DNA from: Aphelenchoides besseyi
Taxonomy: Eukaryota > Nematoda > Chromadorea > Rhabditida > Aphelenchoididae
DNA: 64,000 bases
Assembly (NCBI GenBank): GCA_024699855.1
Contig: JAMPIQ010000001.1
Coordinates: forward strand, 16,244,001-16,308,000
Direction of reading: 5' to 3'
Part shown: positions 1 to 11,828 of the stretch, in pieces
Layout of the letters: every line of letters starts with the position of its first letter
How positions within the stretch are numbered: position 1 is the stretch's first letter
Notes under the pieces: model-generated
The model's database searches: none
What the model was told of the DNA's origin: nothing
What the model saw: the letters and a program-made list of their open reading frames with translations, nothing else
Translations under genes and position numbers: made by a program

Positions 1-1743
1 CGCAGAAACTTCAACTTACGGTCACTCCAACGGTCAGAATTCGAAAGCCGGCGGCACGAGCGGCTGCTCCTTCTTGTGCTGGATCGCTTCCTTTGTTGTT
101 CCAACCATCTAAAAACTGAGGTTTACGACTGTAGATCAATAGTACTAACCAGTAAAGACAACCATAATCTTGTTGGCCAAATTCGGTCGAGCCCCATGTT
201 GAGGACCCGCTTGTTTTACTGCTTCTTTGATTCCTTCGCCTGAAAAACAATGATCACTTGTTGTGTCATTTACTCAAACATACCGACAGCTGTGAGACCT
301 CCGATGTACTGAAGCTGTTGAATCTCACGGACCACATCATCGGCGTTGTCGAAACGATTCAAATCGAACTTTGTGTGGGTTTTCCCGACACTACTGAACG
401 TGACCAACGCGACGCGTGTGTGTCGTGGACTCACGTATAACTGTCGAACCAAACGCTCGGCCATGGCCATATAGTCGCGATAAACTGGCGATGTTGTGGT
501 GGAGAAGTCCAAAACCAGAACTAAATCTTGTTCACAGCCCGTAAATGGATTCGTCGTGGTCTGGAATTCAAATTCGCTATTTCATTCGATTCCCTCAAAT
601 CCGCTAATTGACACGCACTTCTTTTCACTTGCGAAATAATTGGAAATTAGAAGCGTGAGTGTCAATTAAAGAATTTGAGTTTTCGCAATTTACCGTAGTG
701 GTCGTGGTCTGAAATTTTTGAGTTTACTTCCACAAAACCTTTTGGAGTCTTTGTTTGAATTATCGTTAACTAAACTTACAGTGGTTGTTGTTGTTGTAGT
801 ACTAAAATCGAAATATTAATAAGCTAATCAAATCAACCTTGACTTTATCTACTAGTAAACTCACCTTGTTGTCGTTGTTCTACATTTTTCTTGGGCTTCT
901 CGAAGCAAACGTTTCGTAATATCCGTTGCCAATTGACGTCCACTTTGCATGACAACGTGATTGATATGTCCGGCAATCTCCAACAGTTCTTTTCTGCAAC
1001 TCAATCAGTTCATTTCGTTAACTACGATTTCAATTCACCGATCAACCATCTTTGGGTCTCCAGTTGCCGCAGCGAACATCCAAGTCTGTGGAATCGCTTG
1101 AAGTCGTTTGGCTGGTGCCGATGGATCGATTTGCGAGCGACCGTCGGTGACGACCATAATCAACGTTGGAATGCTCTTGCTAGAATTTTCAAGTTAAAGA
1201 TCAAAAATGAAGGACGTACTTCCTTGTTTCCATCAACTCTTCGGCAACTTCCAACGCTTTTTTCGTATTCGTAGTTCCACCAATAGTTCTCAGGTTTCGA
1301 ACGACTTGAGCGAATTGCTCGTTGTTACGCGCGAAATTCCATTTGAAGACTTCTCGCTGATAATGAGTTCCGGAGTAGACGATCATAGAAACCTGCAAAT
1401 CTTTTGCGGTGATGAGTTTCGATGAGTTTCATACACTGTGAGCTGTTGGTCCGATATTCAGTTCCTGAGAGACGTCAACAACAAAGTCACGACTACGATT
1501 AAAACCACCTGGATTCAAATTTTGAACGAATTCGAGTGTTTCAAACTAACCGAGTACCGAATCGGAACGATCCAAAATGACCATAACATTAAGATAACAA
1601 CTCACGGGGAAAATATCGGAACCATGTTGCGACAGAACGGCGGGAGCAAAGCCAACAATCAGAAACTATAACCAAGTTATGGGTATGAATGAAGACAAGA
1701 AACTTACGGCACAGATGAGCAGATACCTTGCTGAAAGCCCCAT
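1..1743 (-). CDS. Secreted tandem von Willebrand A (vWA) domain protein, 3' end cut off by window
   Basis: The start ATG at 1743 opens a hydrophobic signal peptide (begins MGLSARYLLICA, split by a 42-base intron, ending near APAVLSQ). The first vWA domain follows: strand VMVILDRSDS carries the DxSxS metal-binding (MIDAS) motif, then IGGTTNTKKALE and the strand LIMVVTDGRSQIDP give the MIDAS Thr and Asp loops, so all three metal-site segments are present. A second vWA domain begins around 520 with DLVLVLDFSTTTS (a DxSxT variant), continues through RVALVTFSS and GGLTAVGEGIKEA, and reaches GFRILTVGVT at the left edge. Introns of 40-60 bases interrupt it about every 100-200 bases. The family is extracellular and binds ligands or matrix; no specific partner can be read from the sequence. 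The C-terminus lies outside the window. Confidence 0.85.
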
Positions 1744-2681
1744 TACGAAAGAAAAGTCGTGGATCTGGAACAGAGAAAATTTCTCAAGTTAAAAACGAAA
1801 GTCACGGAATGTTACTTTTGATCGAACCGACGTAACTGAACGGTTTAACTCGGCTGTTTACTTCGAAAAACCGTTGGCCCTGTGGTTATGATTGCGGGTG
1901 TTCTCAATTACACCACTCGATGGAGGCCAACTGGTAACCCGGGAGTGTTGGTTTCTCGTTTTGCGTCAATTAACCCGCCCAATTTCATCGATGAAAGTTT
2001 TTTACGAACTTCGTGGGCGTAGCCGTTTAGACGACCGCCGGTTTCGTTTTTTTTTAACAGCACTCCGCAATTTCATCAATCGATTTGCGCGTTTCGAATT
2101 TCATCGACCGCACGTTTTGTTGTTGTTGACAAATTGGCCGTCAGCTTCGAGACTTCCAATTTCAAAGGTCTCCATTGGAAGCAAGAGAAAGCAGCTTCCA
2201 AAGTGCAAAGCGACAGAAGTCCAATTGAAGGGAACAAATCGAATCACGATTCCGATCTTTTGGTTTCTCCGAATTTACAACACGACCTTCTCTTTACACA
2301 CTTTGATTTGGCTTCTGGCCGCTGAGGTTTGTGTTGCACAGGAGCGCAGTAAACTGCGCCAAACATCGAAACTCGTATGATTAATGATCGTAAAGTGGGT
2401 AGAGGTTCTGGATTCTGCAGCCGCCAATCGAAAACAATCCGGCGGCATCTTTGGCCCAACTTTTTGTCTATTTATTCGACTGTTTCATCGAAGAATCTGC
2501 GGAATTTGTTCATCAACGTTGTCTGTTCGCTTGCTGCTCATTGTTGTAATGTTCTTTTGATCAGCAGTGCACTTACCCTGTGGACCGAAAGGAATTTTAC
2601 TGCCGTCAAAACACACACATCGATTGGAAAGACATTCAGAATATTTGGTATCAAGTTTCTATTTCGGTTATTTCTCTCGCC
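1744..2681. other. Intergenic, no supported gene
   Basis: This lies between the vWA gene start and the first copy of a dispersed repeat. Open frames exist on the plus strand (1892-2380), but they start without ATG, show no recognisable domain and are not backed by splice signals. It probably contains the promoter of the vWA gene, though no clear core element stands out. Confidence 0.5.
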
Positions 2682-2935
2682 ACTCGTGATGCTTTCTTGT
2701 CTGTACAGCTGATTCTCGGACATTAAAATTTGACCTTGACGGCAATCGAAAACATCTCACAACAATACGGAAATGTTCGCTCAGCGCGATTCCACAAACA
2801 ATCGTCCACAGAGTTTGTTCGGGTTTCAGAAGTACAACAGAAAACAAACACTGAAGAACGAAGGTTTTATTTTCGGCCTTGTGAATTTGCAACTGAAGCA
2901 AGAGGAATCATTCGACTTTTACATTCTCGCTCCAA
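2682..2935 (+). repeat. Dispersed repeat R1, copy 1
   Basis: About 200 bases from 2682 to 2880 are almost identical to 7023-7220 in the same orientation, then similarity weakens and ends near 2935 after an indel. Both copies start with ACTCGTGATGCTTTC. No inverted termini or target duplication are visible. Both strands are open through most of the unit, so it could be a fragment of a transposon or captured gene; I cannot identify it. Confidence 0.8.
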
Positions 2936-3377
2936 CGATAAACTTATCAACAATGAAAGTAACTTGGAAAAATATTTTCAAAACAAGTCACGCCAAAAAG
3001 AATTGTAAAATTCAAAGATTGACATTTAAATTAGATGTCTTCTAGTCATTCGCGATAAGTTTTCTTTTAGAAAAACAGCTTCATAATTTTCGTTCTAATC
3101 GAAGTGCTCGCTATCATGAGTTTCAATATGTGGTAATTGTTTATTGTAGTTTTAAGATGCACGAGAACGTGGAAATTCCAACATTCTTCAACCGAAAACT
3201 TCAGAACACACTCAATTCTGACAACCGAACTACAACAATAATTGTTGAAGAAGATCGACTCGTTTTCGTTCTAAAAGTTTATAGGACATAAGAAAAAATC
3301 TAATTGTAAAAAAGATTTCTTGAGAATAGAGAATTTATTTTATATAACAACTAAATTGAAAACAAAGAAACGAACAA
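2936..3377. other. Intergenic, AT-rich, 3' side of bHLH gene
   Basis: No gene seen. The segment next to 3378 is the 3' flank of the minus-strand bHLH gene. Confidence 0.5.
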
Positions 3378-3875
3378 TTAGTTGCTGCTAGATGGTTGGT
3401 TGCTTTCGTCGAAGTCGCTATATTGGGACTGTTGCGGAGGCGGTTGTTGTTGCTGGATCATGGTGCATGCGGCGATTTGTGCGAGTAATATTTCAGTTGA
3501 GAACACTTGTAGTCCATCGTTGAAAGTCTAGGCTTCTAAAAATAAAAATAAGATCAATAAATTGGTTGAACTTACTCTGTGTCTCCACCATAAGGAGCTT
3601 CGCTTTCAGCTCGAGTTTTTTTTGAAACTTGTTGATCAGCTTCCGCGCTTGTTCCAGAATGTCTGCCTGTTGCATTTGGACTTCCAAGTGAGGCTCAATT
3701 TGCTCGACGACATTTTGTAGCTTTTGGTACTCCGTTTGCAGTCTTTGGCGGCGAATCACTTCCCGTTCGGTTTTGCGCATCTAAAAAAGATTTAATAAAA
3801 ACAAAAAAAGTTTTTTACCTTTGTAAGTGACGGTTCCTCGTTCGAAGCGCTGGACTCGTGTTGACGCTTGGACAT
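3378..3875 (-). CDS. Small basic helix-loop-helix transcription factor
   Basis: Three exons join to about 125 residues. Exon 1 (3875 down to about 3820) gives MSKRQHESSASNEEPSLTK. Exon 2 carries the bHLH: a basic stretch KTEREVIRRQRL with the ER...RR spacing of E-box binders, helix 1 (YQKLQNVVEQI), a short loop, and helix 2 (ADILEQARKLINKFQKKLEL) running on as a possible short coiled coil. Exon 3 encodes a Gln/Pro-rich tail ending QPSSSN. Two short introns (about 40 bases) have good GT/AG signals. It should act in the nucleus as a dimeric DNA-binding regulator. The subfamily (Max/Mlx-like or other) cannot be fixed by eye. Confidence 0.7.
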
Positions 3876-4782
3876 GTTGATTTTGGTTGGACTATGAAAC
3901 GACTTGCTGTTGATTGTTGGCTGTGGTTTATATGCAGCTTCGGAGCTGCCAGTTGACACGCCTCAACTCATCTAATCACACTGATTGGGACCTCGAGGTA
4001 TTTCCGTTTGAATGTCAAATTGGCGTTCGCCACCCAAAACGCGCCGAAGGAATGACTGCTGATTGGTGGCATTGTTGTCGCGGGTTATGGCGGCAACCGT
4101 CGAGTTAATCAAAACATCGGTCGAGTTACAAAACACTAGCAATTTGGATTGTAAATTTGAACGTGGGGATCAGTGACTGTCAAGAAACCGAAAAAATACC
4201 CGACGGTGTTTCTTACCACCGTTGTATTATGCAGCTGATTGCAATTTTTTAAAATCATCGACTTAGAATTTTATGGCGTTGGTCAACACGTTTGTGACCA
4301 TCTCCATTGAAATACCTCATTTGAACGCGTCCAAGAATTCCTTCTAAACAAACGGAATAGATAAATGATATTCTGTGCTCATCAGTTTCCTTGAAAACTG
4401 TGCATTGAGGTATAAATGTTATGGTTACGGTTTCTAAATGTCTCTAATGATTTCATTATCAAACCTTAAAAAGACCTTAAGTTGTCAAATTTGGAAGCTG
4501 TGACACAAGTTCTCACAGATTAAGCGTAGAAGGTATTCTTCTGTACTTTCGTTTTCTGATGCCGTAAAAATTAAAAGACACAGAATTGTAAGAAACTAGC
4601 GAAAAGCTTCAACAGATTTTCAAAGAAATTGAACTAGTTGTATAACGAACGATTGATGCTTGGATGTGTAGTTCAGATAGTTGAATTACAAAAGTTTATT
4701 GAAAAGATTTAAGTTTACGAACAAAAAAACATGCTTAGAAATATGAGAAAACCTTATTTGTGATAGTTGTTGTTAGACAACT
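3876..4782. other. Intergenic between bHLH gene and PIAS gene
   Basis: No gene seen. It should contain the bHLH promoter (a TATA-like run, TTTATATGC on plus, lies near 3927) and the 3' flank of the PIAS gene. Confidence 0.5.
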
Positions 4783-6346
4783 TTAATGTGATGAATCGTC
4801 TTCAGAATCCGAATCCAATGTGATAACATCAGGAACACTTCTGCCCAACAACTGAGTGATTCGTCGTCTTCGAGTTTCACGCGCATGTTGAATTGCAAGC
4901 GAGTAAAAAGCGTAAAATGCGTTGTCCGTGATTTTATTCTTAATCTCCGATTTAGATGACGACGAATCATCCAAAATTATGATTTCTGAAGGTGAAATAT
5001 TGTGAGGATGGAAAGTTGATTTTTGTAGTCGCACCTGGATTCTTTGTTCCAGATTGTGCCGATGAATGGTAGTAGACCGATGACTTGTTTTCGCTCGCGT
5101 TTCCCTTTTTTTGGACTTCAATCGACAATCCTTGAGCGTTGAGATATTGGGGTTCTTTCTCTTTCACTATTTTGAAACCAGTGTTCGGCAACAACTCGAC
5201 ATATTTTGCTGCGCCGTTAGCTTTTCTAATGATTTCGAAGAAGTAACTACAAAGTTAGAAGATTGAAGGCTTGATTAGTTCTGCTAACTTACCCATCAAC
5301 TACCAGAGAACTGTACGGAGAAGCGTTACGGCAAATCGGACATTTCCATGTTGGTCGTTGTTCATTCATCTTCAAATAGTTGAATAGATCGAAACATTGT
5401 AAATGCGAACAACATCGCGAACGACTTGGAATTCTCATAATCGTAAGGGATAACTGCAAAACAAAACATTTCGATCGACTTCCGATCACAAGACTTACTG
5501 GACAAAGCAACGAGACTTTCAAACTATCCAATGCAATGTCATCTTCGCCATTTTTCTCAAAACTTTTACGAATAATTTGACGAGTTTCTTCGAGGTAATA
5601 ATGATCTTTGTTTGCGACCATACAGTGTAGAATTGCTGGCGTCCAATAGACCACTACGTAAACACCAACAAAGTAATTGGTCCCATCATTTTGCCACTTA
5701 ATGCCCAATTGATACTCGTCACGAATCGGCAAACATGCGAGTGATATGTCAACGGGAGGTAATATTCGTTCTTCAATGTCGTCTAGTGTCTATTGGAAAT
5801 AACATTGTTGTTTTACTAGTCCATTAACATACCGGAAACTTGATCGTTGTACCATTGATGTTAGCACTTACATCTTTTGGATACTTGTCCTGAAAATTTT
5901 ATTATTCAGTTTTAAGTTGTAAGGGATTGAGAAGCAAATAAACTATTGACTATTGTACCAGAAGGTCGTTTGATTACTTCAACACTTTGGACGATGAAGT
6001 AAAAGCCAAATACCCAAGAAAAGCTACCTGTTGTTCTTTTGAAGTGTCCAGTAATCCCATTCTCAAATGAACTTTGAAATGCGGGAATGGATTGAATTCA
6101 TCTTCTGAGATTTCAGACAAATACGTTTGGGGAATGGAGAATCGAAAAGAATGTGCTCGCATTTCACTCTGATTGCCGTTTGCTAGAGCTGAAGCGCACA
6201 GTAGAGTCGATATTTGAGCGTAAAATGGTGGTCGATCCACGAGTTTGACTTGATGTGGATCTAAAACATACACTTATTTTAAAAGATGAAGAGGGTAAGT
6301 TACCAATTGTTTGATCATTTGATCGTTTACTTTGACCAGAACCCAT
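4783..6346 (-). CDS. PIAS-family E3 SUMO-protein ligase (GEI-17-like)
   Basis: The order of parts is that of PIAS proteins. A PINIT domain is encoded near 6260-5780 (VKLVDRPPFYAQI, HSFRFSIPQTYLSEI, HLRMGLLDTS, then after an intron DKYPKDVSANINGTTIKFP). The MIZ/SP-RING zinc finger follows at about 5560-5290: SLKVSLLCP, then SRCCSHLQCFD and WKCPICRN, giving the Cys/His ligands and the typical SHLQCFD block. The C-terminus holds two acidic SUMO-interacting-type motifs, EIIILDDSSSS and VITLDSDSEDD, just before the stop at 4783. The product transfers SUMO from Ubc9 to nuclear targets. The ATG at 6346 is provisional: the open frame extends upstream to a possible acceptor near 6411, so an upstream exon may exist. 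I found no SAP domain in the 600 bases upstream. Confidence 0.88.
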
Positions 6347-7022
6347 CGCAGCTAACCGACTGAATTCTAACAAAGGAAACTCTGGAACAAAACACGATTC
6401 GAATGGACTATAAAACCAATTTGTTTGTTGCAAGTTTTATTCACAAAAACTGATGACCTGAACAATAACGACAAGTCTTCCTTGTTACTCGCTTCAAATG
6501 TCAAAGTTGGCGCGTTAAAAAGTGCAAGCCTGAACTATTGACGCTCAATCTTCCTTGAGCAAGTTGTCTTTTCGATTTGCTTTGCGACAAACTTTCATCA
6601 TCTTTTTATCAGACAGAAGTTGGTCGATTTAAAGCCTACATTTTAAGTTGATAGTCTGGAGGCATTCACACAATGCAGCAGCAATCTTCAAGCATTGGGC
6701 AGATTCTACGGTTAGGTGAAGATTCTTTCCATTGCGGTGACGTAACACGAAGCATCGGCATCCTCATTCAGATGTCCACCTTTAAACATATAACGCTGAT
6801 AAAATTGATCAGTTTGAAAAAGTGATCAAAGCATAAAACTGCGCATTCATTACAGCAAACTTATTTCAAATCTGAAGATTGCACAGATGATATTCACATC
6901 AACAAAACAAGCATGGAAATAGTTTACAGACAATCAAATTAAATCTAATCGAATCAAAGCGTTGCAACGAGAGGTTGTCTTTAAAGGTTACTATCTCTGA
7001 TTTACTTCCAGTTTTTCCTACG
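6347..7022. other. Intergenic, possible missing 5' exon of PIAS gene
   Basis: No gene supported. The part next to 6346 stays open in the PIAS frame back to about 6411 (residues PFESCFVPEFPLLEF), preceded by an acceptor-like TTTTATAG, so it may be exon sequence. Confidence 0.4.
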
Positions 7023-7290
7023 ACTCGTGATGCTTTCTTGTCTGTACAGCTGATTCTCGGACATTAAAATTTGACCTTGACGGCAATCGAAAACATCTCA
7101 CAACAATACGGAAATGTTCGCTCAGCGCGATTCCACAAACAATCGTCCACAGAGTTTGTTCGGGTTTCAGAAGTACAACAGAAAACAAACACTGAAGAAC
7201 GAAGGTTCTATTTTCGGCCCTGTGGATTTGCAGTCAAAGCAAAAGAAACCATTCGACGTGGTTTTTCCGTCGACTTTCATGTTCTCGCTG
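7023..7290 (+). repeat. Dispersed repeat R1, copy 2
   Basis: Same orientation as the copy at 2682-2935 and nearly identical over the first 200 bases. It diverges after 7220, with an insertion near 7260. It sits just upstream of the decayed DUF4139 gene. Confidence 0.8.
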
Positions 7291-7589
7291 TTGAAGTTTT
7301 GAAGGTAAATAACTTTGGTTGCAATCACTTCTTAGAACAACAACTATCAGTTACTCATTGGATTTTTATTTTGAAATACTTTCACTCATAGTTCAGAGTT
7401 CCTGTTTCGAAATGTTTCGTAAAACGGCGATTTCACTGCTGAAAACGAACGTTTTGCTGTGACTCCTCGTTCCGTTCGCTCAGCTGCACCTCTTTTGTTC
7501 CGGTTCATTGCCGCTGCGCTTCGGTTTACAACACAAGTTATCTTCAAAGTCTATACTTTTTGTTGAAATTTCGTTTAGGATCATTACTT

Positions 7590-9547
7590 CATCGGCGATT
7601 GTCGGAAAGATATTCGAAGCTCACGACTTGCCGTTGCGCACCGTTACGGTTTTTCGAGATCGAGCGGAATTCAAGCGTCTTTTCGAAGTCCAATTGGATC
7701 GGGGACTAAATAACGTAATCGTTAATGTGAGTCGACGATATTAGTAGGTTGATAGTTGTGATTGTTTAGAATGTTTGTGCGTTCATTGATCCGAATTCCA
7801 TTCGCGTTGAGGGAAAATGCAAAGCTGTAATCCACGAGGTTTAATACAAGAAAGACCAGCCAATCGATTCGGAAACTGACACTCCACAAGTAGATCTGCC
7901 TATCACATTCACTGATGGCTCTGTTGTTTTAGATCAAAAAGTTGGTTGACGAGTTGCACGATATCGAACTGAAAAAAGCAAGAATTGATGGCTTGAAATG
8001 CGTTTACAAAAAACGATTAGAGTCGTTGGACGATTTAGTCAAACATGTGAGTTCTTTGTGAGCTACAGATTAAATCCTTTCGTATAGTTAGTTCATGTAA
8101 CTTTGACGAAGAAAGATGCATCGGAAATGCTGCGTTTTGATTCTAGAGTTGAAGAAAAGTTGGACAACTTCTACGGATATCACGAGAAAAAGCCGTCGAG
8201 TTGAATGCAAAAGCTCGAAAATTCGAAGTCGAATCTCGGGAATTGGATAAGCAAATTCACAAGCTGACCACTCAAATTAAACAACTTCGTTATGCCAATA
8301 ACATTAGACGATCAGTTTGCATTGCACTGGAAGCTTTCGAAAATCAATCAGTTGCGGAAGTCGAACTCACGTATCAGGTCTCGAATGCCAGTTGAACTTC
8401 CTCGTACGATATTCGCGTATTGACCATCGAATCGAAGTCCAAACTGAAACTTAGTTATTACGGGCAGATCGTACAGAACTGTGATGAATCGTGAACAGAT
8501 GTGAATTTGATTTTGAGTACCGCATAACCTCGTTCCGGCGCTCAATTGCCGATCATCGGAACATTGAAAGCTCAGCTCAAGAAGAAACAGTTTCCACGAC
8601 GCACGTGTATCAGATCAAAACGACAAGTTGGAGAGTAAGGAAGTTTGAACGACAAATATCTCGCGTTTATATACTTCGTCGTGCGGCTGAAATGCATAGT
8701 TTTTGCGAGCTCGGAGTCGAAGAAGAAAATGAGGATGCTGTAGAAACTTTTGAAGTTCAAGAATACATTGCTGATCAGTACGCCCTTTCGATCACGTTCA
8801 CGGTTAAACAGAAGAAGACGATACCGTCAGATGGTCCGGAACATAAGGTCACGATTGCAACTCTTGATTTGGATCCAGTTTTGCATTTCGATTGCGTTCC
8901 GTCGAAAAGCACAAATGTCTACTTGACAGCGTCGATGATCAATTCTTCTTCCTACCCGTTGATCTACGATACTGCTTCCGTTTATGTTAACAACAGTTTC
9001 TCAACAAAAGTGACCAATTATATACTACCAGTTCATTAGGTATACTATTTAGGTCGCCATCAATACCGTTTCACACGGCGAGAATTTCGATTGTTCACTG
9101 GGCGTAGATTTAACTGTCAAAGTTAGTTACAAGCCCGTGCACAAGTATCAACAACAGATCGGAATGTTGAGCAAGACATCAGTTGCGATTAACACTCAGA
9201 AGATTGCAATTAAAACACAAAACAAGACGAGCCGATTGTTCTTACACTCTACGAGCATGTTCCCAAAAGTGCCGATGAAAAGATCAAGGCCGCTTATTAA
9301 CTCAAGCGAATCTTCAACTCACTACTTTCAAATCAAACTTCTTTCTCCGGATCTAAAGAACAACAGCACAACACCAGTTCAACAATCCAATAAAGATAAA
9401 GAATTGAAGATGCAAGAAGTGGGTGCCCAAATGAACGACGCTCATAATCTAGAATGGATGATATCGTTGAATCCAACTGAAGAACAAGAACTTTCGATCA
9501 AATACGCGACGGAATATCCATCAATCGAAAACGTTGGAAAGTTTTGA
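7590..9547 (+). pseudogene. Decayed DUF4140/DUF4139 gene (F37C4.5-like)
   Basis: This is a paralogue of the intact gene at 39520-41654. The N-terminal DUF4140 block reads AHDLPLRTVTVFRDRAE, then VCAFIDPNSIRVEGK after an intron. A coiled-coil middle (ELDKQIHKLTTQIKQL) follows, then the DUF4139 barrel blocks: LTYQVSNAS, SYDIRV, VAINTVSHGENFDCSLGVD, VLTLYEHVPKSADEKIK, and NLEWMISLNPTEEQE at the end. It carries several disabling changes: TAA near 7840, a 5-A run near 8190 that shifts frame, TGA near 8392 and 8489, TAA near 8525, and a shift near 9230. The two TGA codons fall where the family has Trp. The other exon joins survive. Most likely a recent pseudogene; assembly errors could account for some but hardly all of the lesions. 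Confidence 0.8.
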
Positions 9548-9653
9548 ACATACTATCTATGTTGATAAAACGTTGTTTCTATCGTTGTACTTTGAACGAG
9601 CAGTACCGGATAACATTCGAGTGATCAACAGTTTATTACACTCAACAATAATC

Positions 9654-10394
9654 TTAAAAAAGTTCGGTGCTACAGGCTACCATCACCAACAACATTTTGG
9701 ATTCGTCTTTCATTCCCACATCGACCAATTTCAATTTATCGGACAATCGTTCGCCGCGAAACCACAAATCCTGTCTGTAACGACAGATATTGGAAACGAG
9801 TCCCAATTCCACGTCAATTGGAAACGAGTCTGAATCTCGAATCATCACTTTGACATCCCCGACGGTTGTGTTTTGATCTGCCGCGTACCACATTTCCTCT
9901 TCAAAACTCAGTCGCCGAACCCAGAATCTAAATTGGCCGCCGGAAAGCACACGAACAATCGGGTCCTTTTCCAAGCGATGAGCGTCGAGTGGGTCGTTGT
10001 TCTCAAGGAGCTTTTCTAAACTTGGGTTTCAAGGGCTCCTTCTGCTGTAACTGACTGTTGTGGTACAAGCTGAGCGTTCCAGAGTCCAAATTTAAATGAT
10101 TGCCAACCGTTGCTTTCAATTCTTTCACTGAGCTTGCGATGTAAACGTCAATCCGATGCACCTCGCCGTCGATCGTTTGGAAATCAACGCTCACTACGAA
10201 CTGCCGGCGATACCATTCGGTTCCTGAAAATTGGATTTATGTCTATCTCATCTATACATTCAAATCGAGATATCCATTTCGTGTATGTTAATAAGATCGA
10301 AAATTAAACAACATAAGATCAACTTACCGAAATGATGCAGAACTGTGCATAGTAGGCAGACAAGAACCTGCTGCATGATCGCGTATAGGTCCAT
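9654..10394 (-). pseudogene. Secreted protein with two ubiquitin-like domains, frameshifted
   Basis: The ATG at 10394 begins MDLYAIMQQVLVCLLCTVLHHFG, a good signal peptide split from the rest by an intron (about 10220-10330). Exon 2 encodes a ubiquitin-like fold: VSVDFQTIDGEVHRIDVYI, SSVKELKATVG, LSLYHNSQLQQ, then LEKLLENNDPLDAHRL. A second ubiquitin-like unit follows (TTVGDVKVMIRDSD, then DLWFRGERLSDKLKLVDVG and a final strand MLLVMVA). Between the two, around 10020, the frame is off by one base with no usable intron, so this is either a young pseudogene or an assembly error. A cleavable signal on ubiquitin-like domains is odd, because ubiquitin-like proteins normally work in cytosol or nucleus. 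The other boundaries look intact. Confidence 0.6.
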
Positions 10395-11144
10395 TTTTAG
10401 CACAATAAAGCTGTCGAACGTCTCAACAGCTTATTTTATGCTTACCAACTTATCTCGCAGTCATCGTCCGACAGCAACGTGGAAAACCGCAAGGCGTTTA
10501 TGCTTTGTAGGCGGACAGTATTAGTATAAGCGAACAAAACCTCTACAGATGTTGTTCACAAATAAGAAAAAACTATTCTCGAAGGGCAAAAGCCCCACAG
10601 ATTTCCCTGAAAACATTTTTTGGAGAATATTTTTGACGATAACTGTCAATTATCCTAGAACTTAGAGATTCTATTACCCTCTTGAAATTCTCTTTTAAGT
10701 CGTCGAATGTCTTCGTGTTCGTACGATTCACGCAGTAACTTTGTTTTTACCTTAAAAATTGTTTTTTGTTCGACAAGTTGATTTTGTTGGTATACTTATA
10801 GTATTTAAAGAATGTTATTCGCTGTTAAAACGACAAGTGGTTTGCGGGTTGATTCGAAAGACGGAGACAGTACTTTGGTGTAAGTGCGTAGATCGACCCA
10901 ATAACTCCGGGTATTTTCCATGAGTTGGAAAGAAAAACCTCGAAAAATTGTTTTACGAATACCGATCAGAATGCATCTATTGACAATCACCATCAATTTC
11001 CATAGAAAGTTAGAGTATAAATTACAGATGTCCATCATAAGATTCGAATGGTGCAAATCCTCTCGATTTGACCTAATTAATCTTCTCGGTAAAATTAGAC
11101 GTTTGGATATTGCATATTAGTTGATATCTACGTCAATTTCATCA
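10395..11144. other. Intergenic, divergent promoter region
   Basis: It lies between the starts of the minus-strand ubiquitin-like gene and the plus-strand secreted protein. Short open frames are seen on both strands near 10800-11120 but nothing supports them. Confidence 0.5.
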
Positions 11145-11828
11145 ATGTATTTCCTTCTGCTGCTTGTTATTATCGCTAATTCATCAGCGAATGATTCTGA
11201 TGGTAAGTGCGTGTAATTAGTAATTCAGTACTTGAGTTTACATTTCGTAACAGAATACAATCATTCTGTTGAACGGTGCTTGACCAGAATTCACGATTAC
11301 TGTTGGACACCTAGAGAAATCGAAGAACTGTATGGGAACAAGACTACTCACATCATAGTCCTATTCTTTGCCAAACTTCTCACCCATTCTGCCTATCAGC
11401 AACTCGGATTGGACGAAACTCGTCGACATTTTCATTTAAGATCTCAACCGATCAATGCGAAGAAAAAGTCCAAAGAAAAGTTTATTCGTAAGCCCAAAAG
11501 AAACGATAAGCAGAAAGTGTTGGACTACTTTGACTCTCAGGTCTACTTTTGGTCTGCAAACTCGATAACCAACCAGCAATCGTGGCTCGAAGACATCAAA
11601 ATTGCCGCCGAGTATTTGGATGGGAAATTTCCAGAGATCCGTCAGCTATTTCAACTGAAATTCGCTGAGAAACATCTCAACACGTTCACTACGCAAACTG
11701 TCGATGCAGCGGTTATCATCTTTTCCGAGTTGACCCAAGAACTCTGGGAAAACTTCTCTTACTCGTTGGATCGAAGTTCGCAGGCGCTGAGTGGATGGTT
11801 GATGTCCAAGTGTTCCAATAAGCATTGA
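11145..11828 (+). CDS. Secreted protein of unknown function
   Basis: Two exons. Exon 1 (11145-11200) is a signal peptide MYFLLLLVIIANSSANDSD; a 51-base intron ends in CGTAACAG; exon 2 encodes about 190 residues. The mature protein has two Cys near its N-terminus (ERCLTRIHDYCW) and one near the C-terminus (SKCSNKH), N-glycosylation sequons such as NHS, NKT and NFS, and a basic middle (KKKSKEKFIRKPKRNDKQK) that could be a prohormone-type cleavage region. An AATAAA polyadenylation signal lies at about 11846. I recognise no family. The gene model itself (signal peptide, splice sites, poly-A signal) is convincing. Confidence 0.75.

Noticed and set aside
1892..2380. 162-codon open frame on plus strand
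   Set aside because: It starts with a non-ATG codon, has no domain, codes for a basic mix typical of chance translation, and has no splice or poly-A support.
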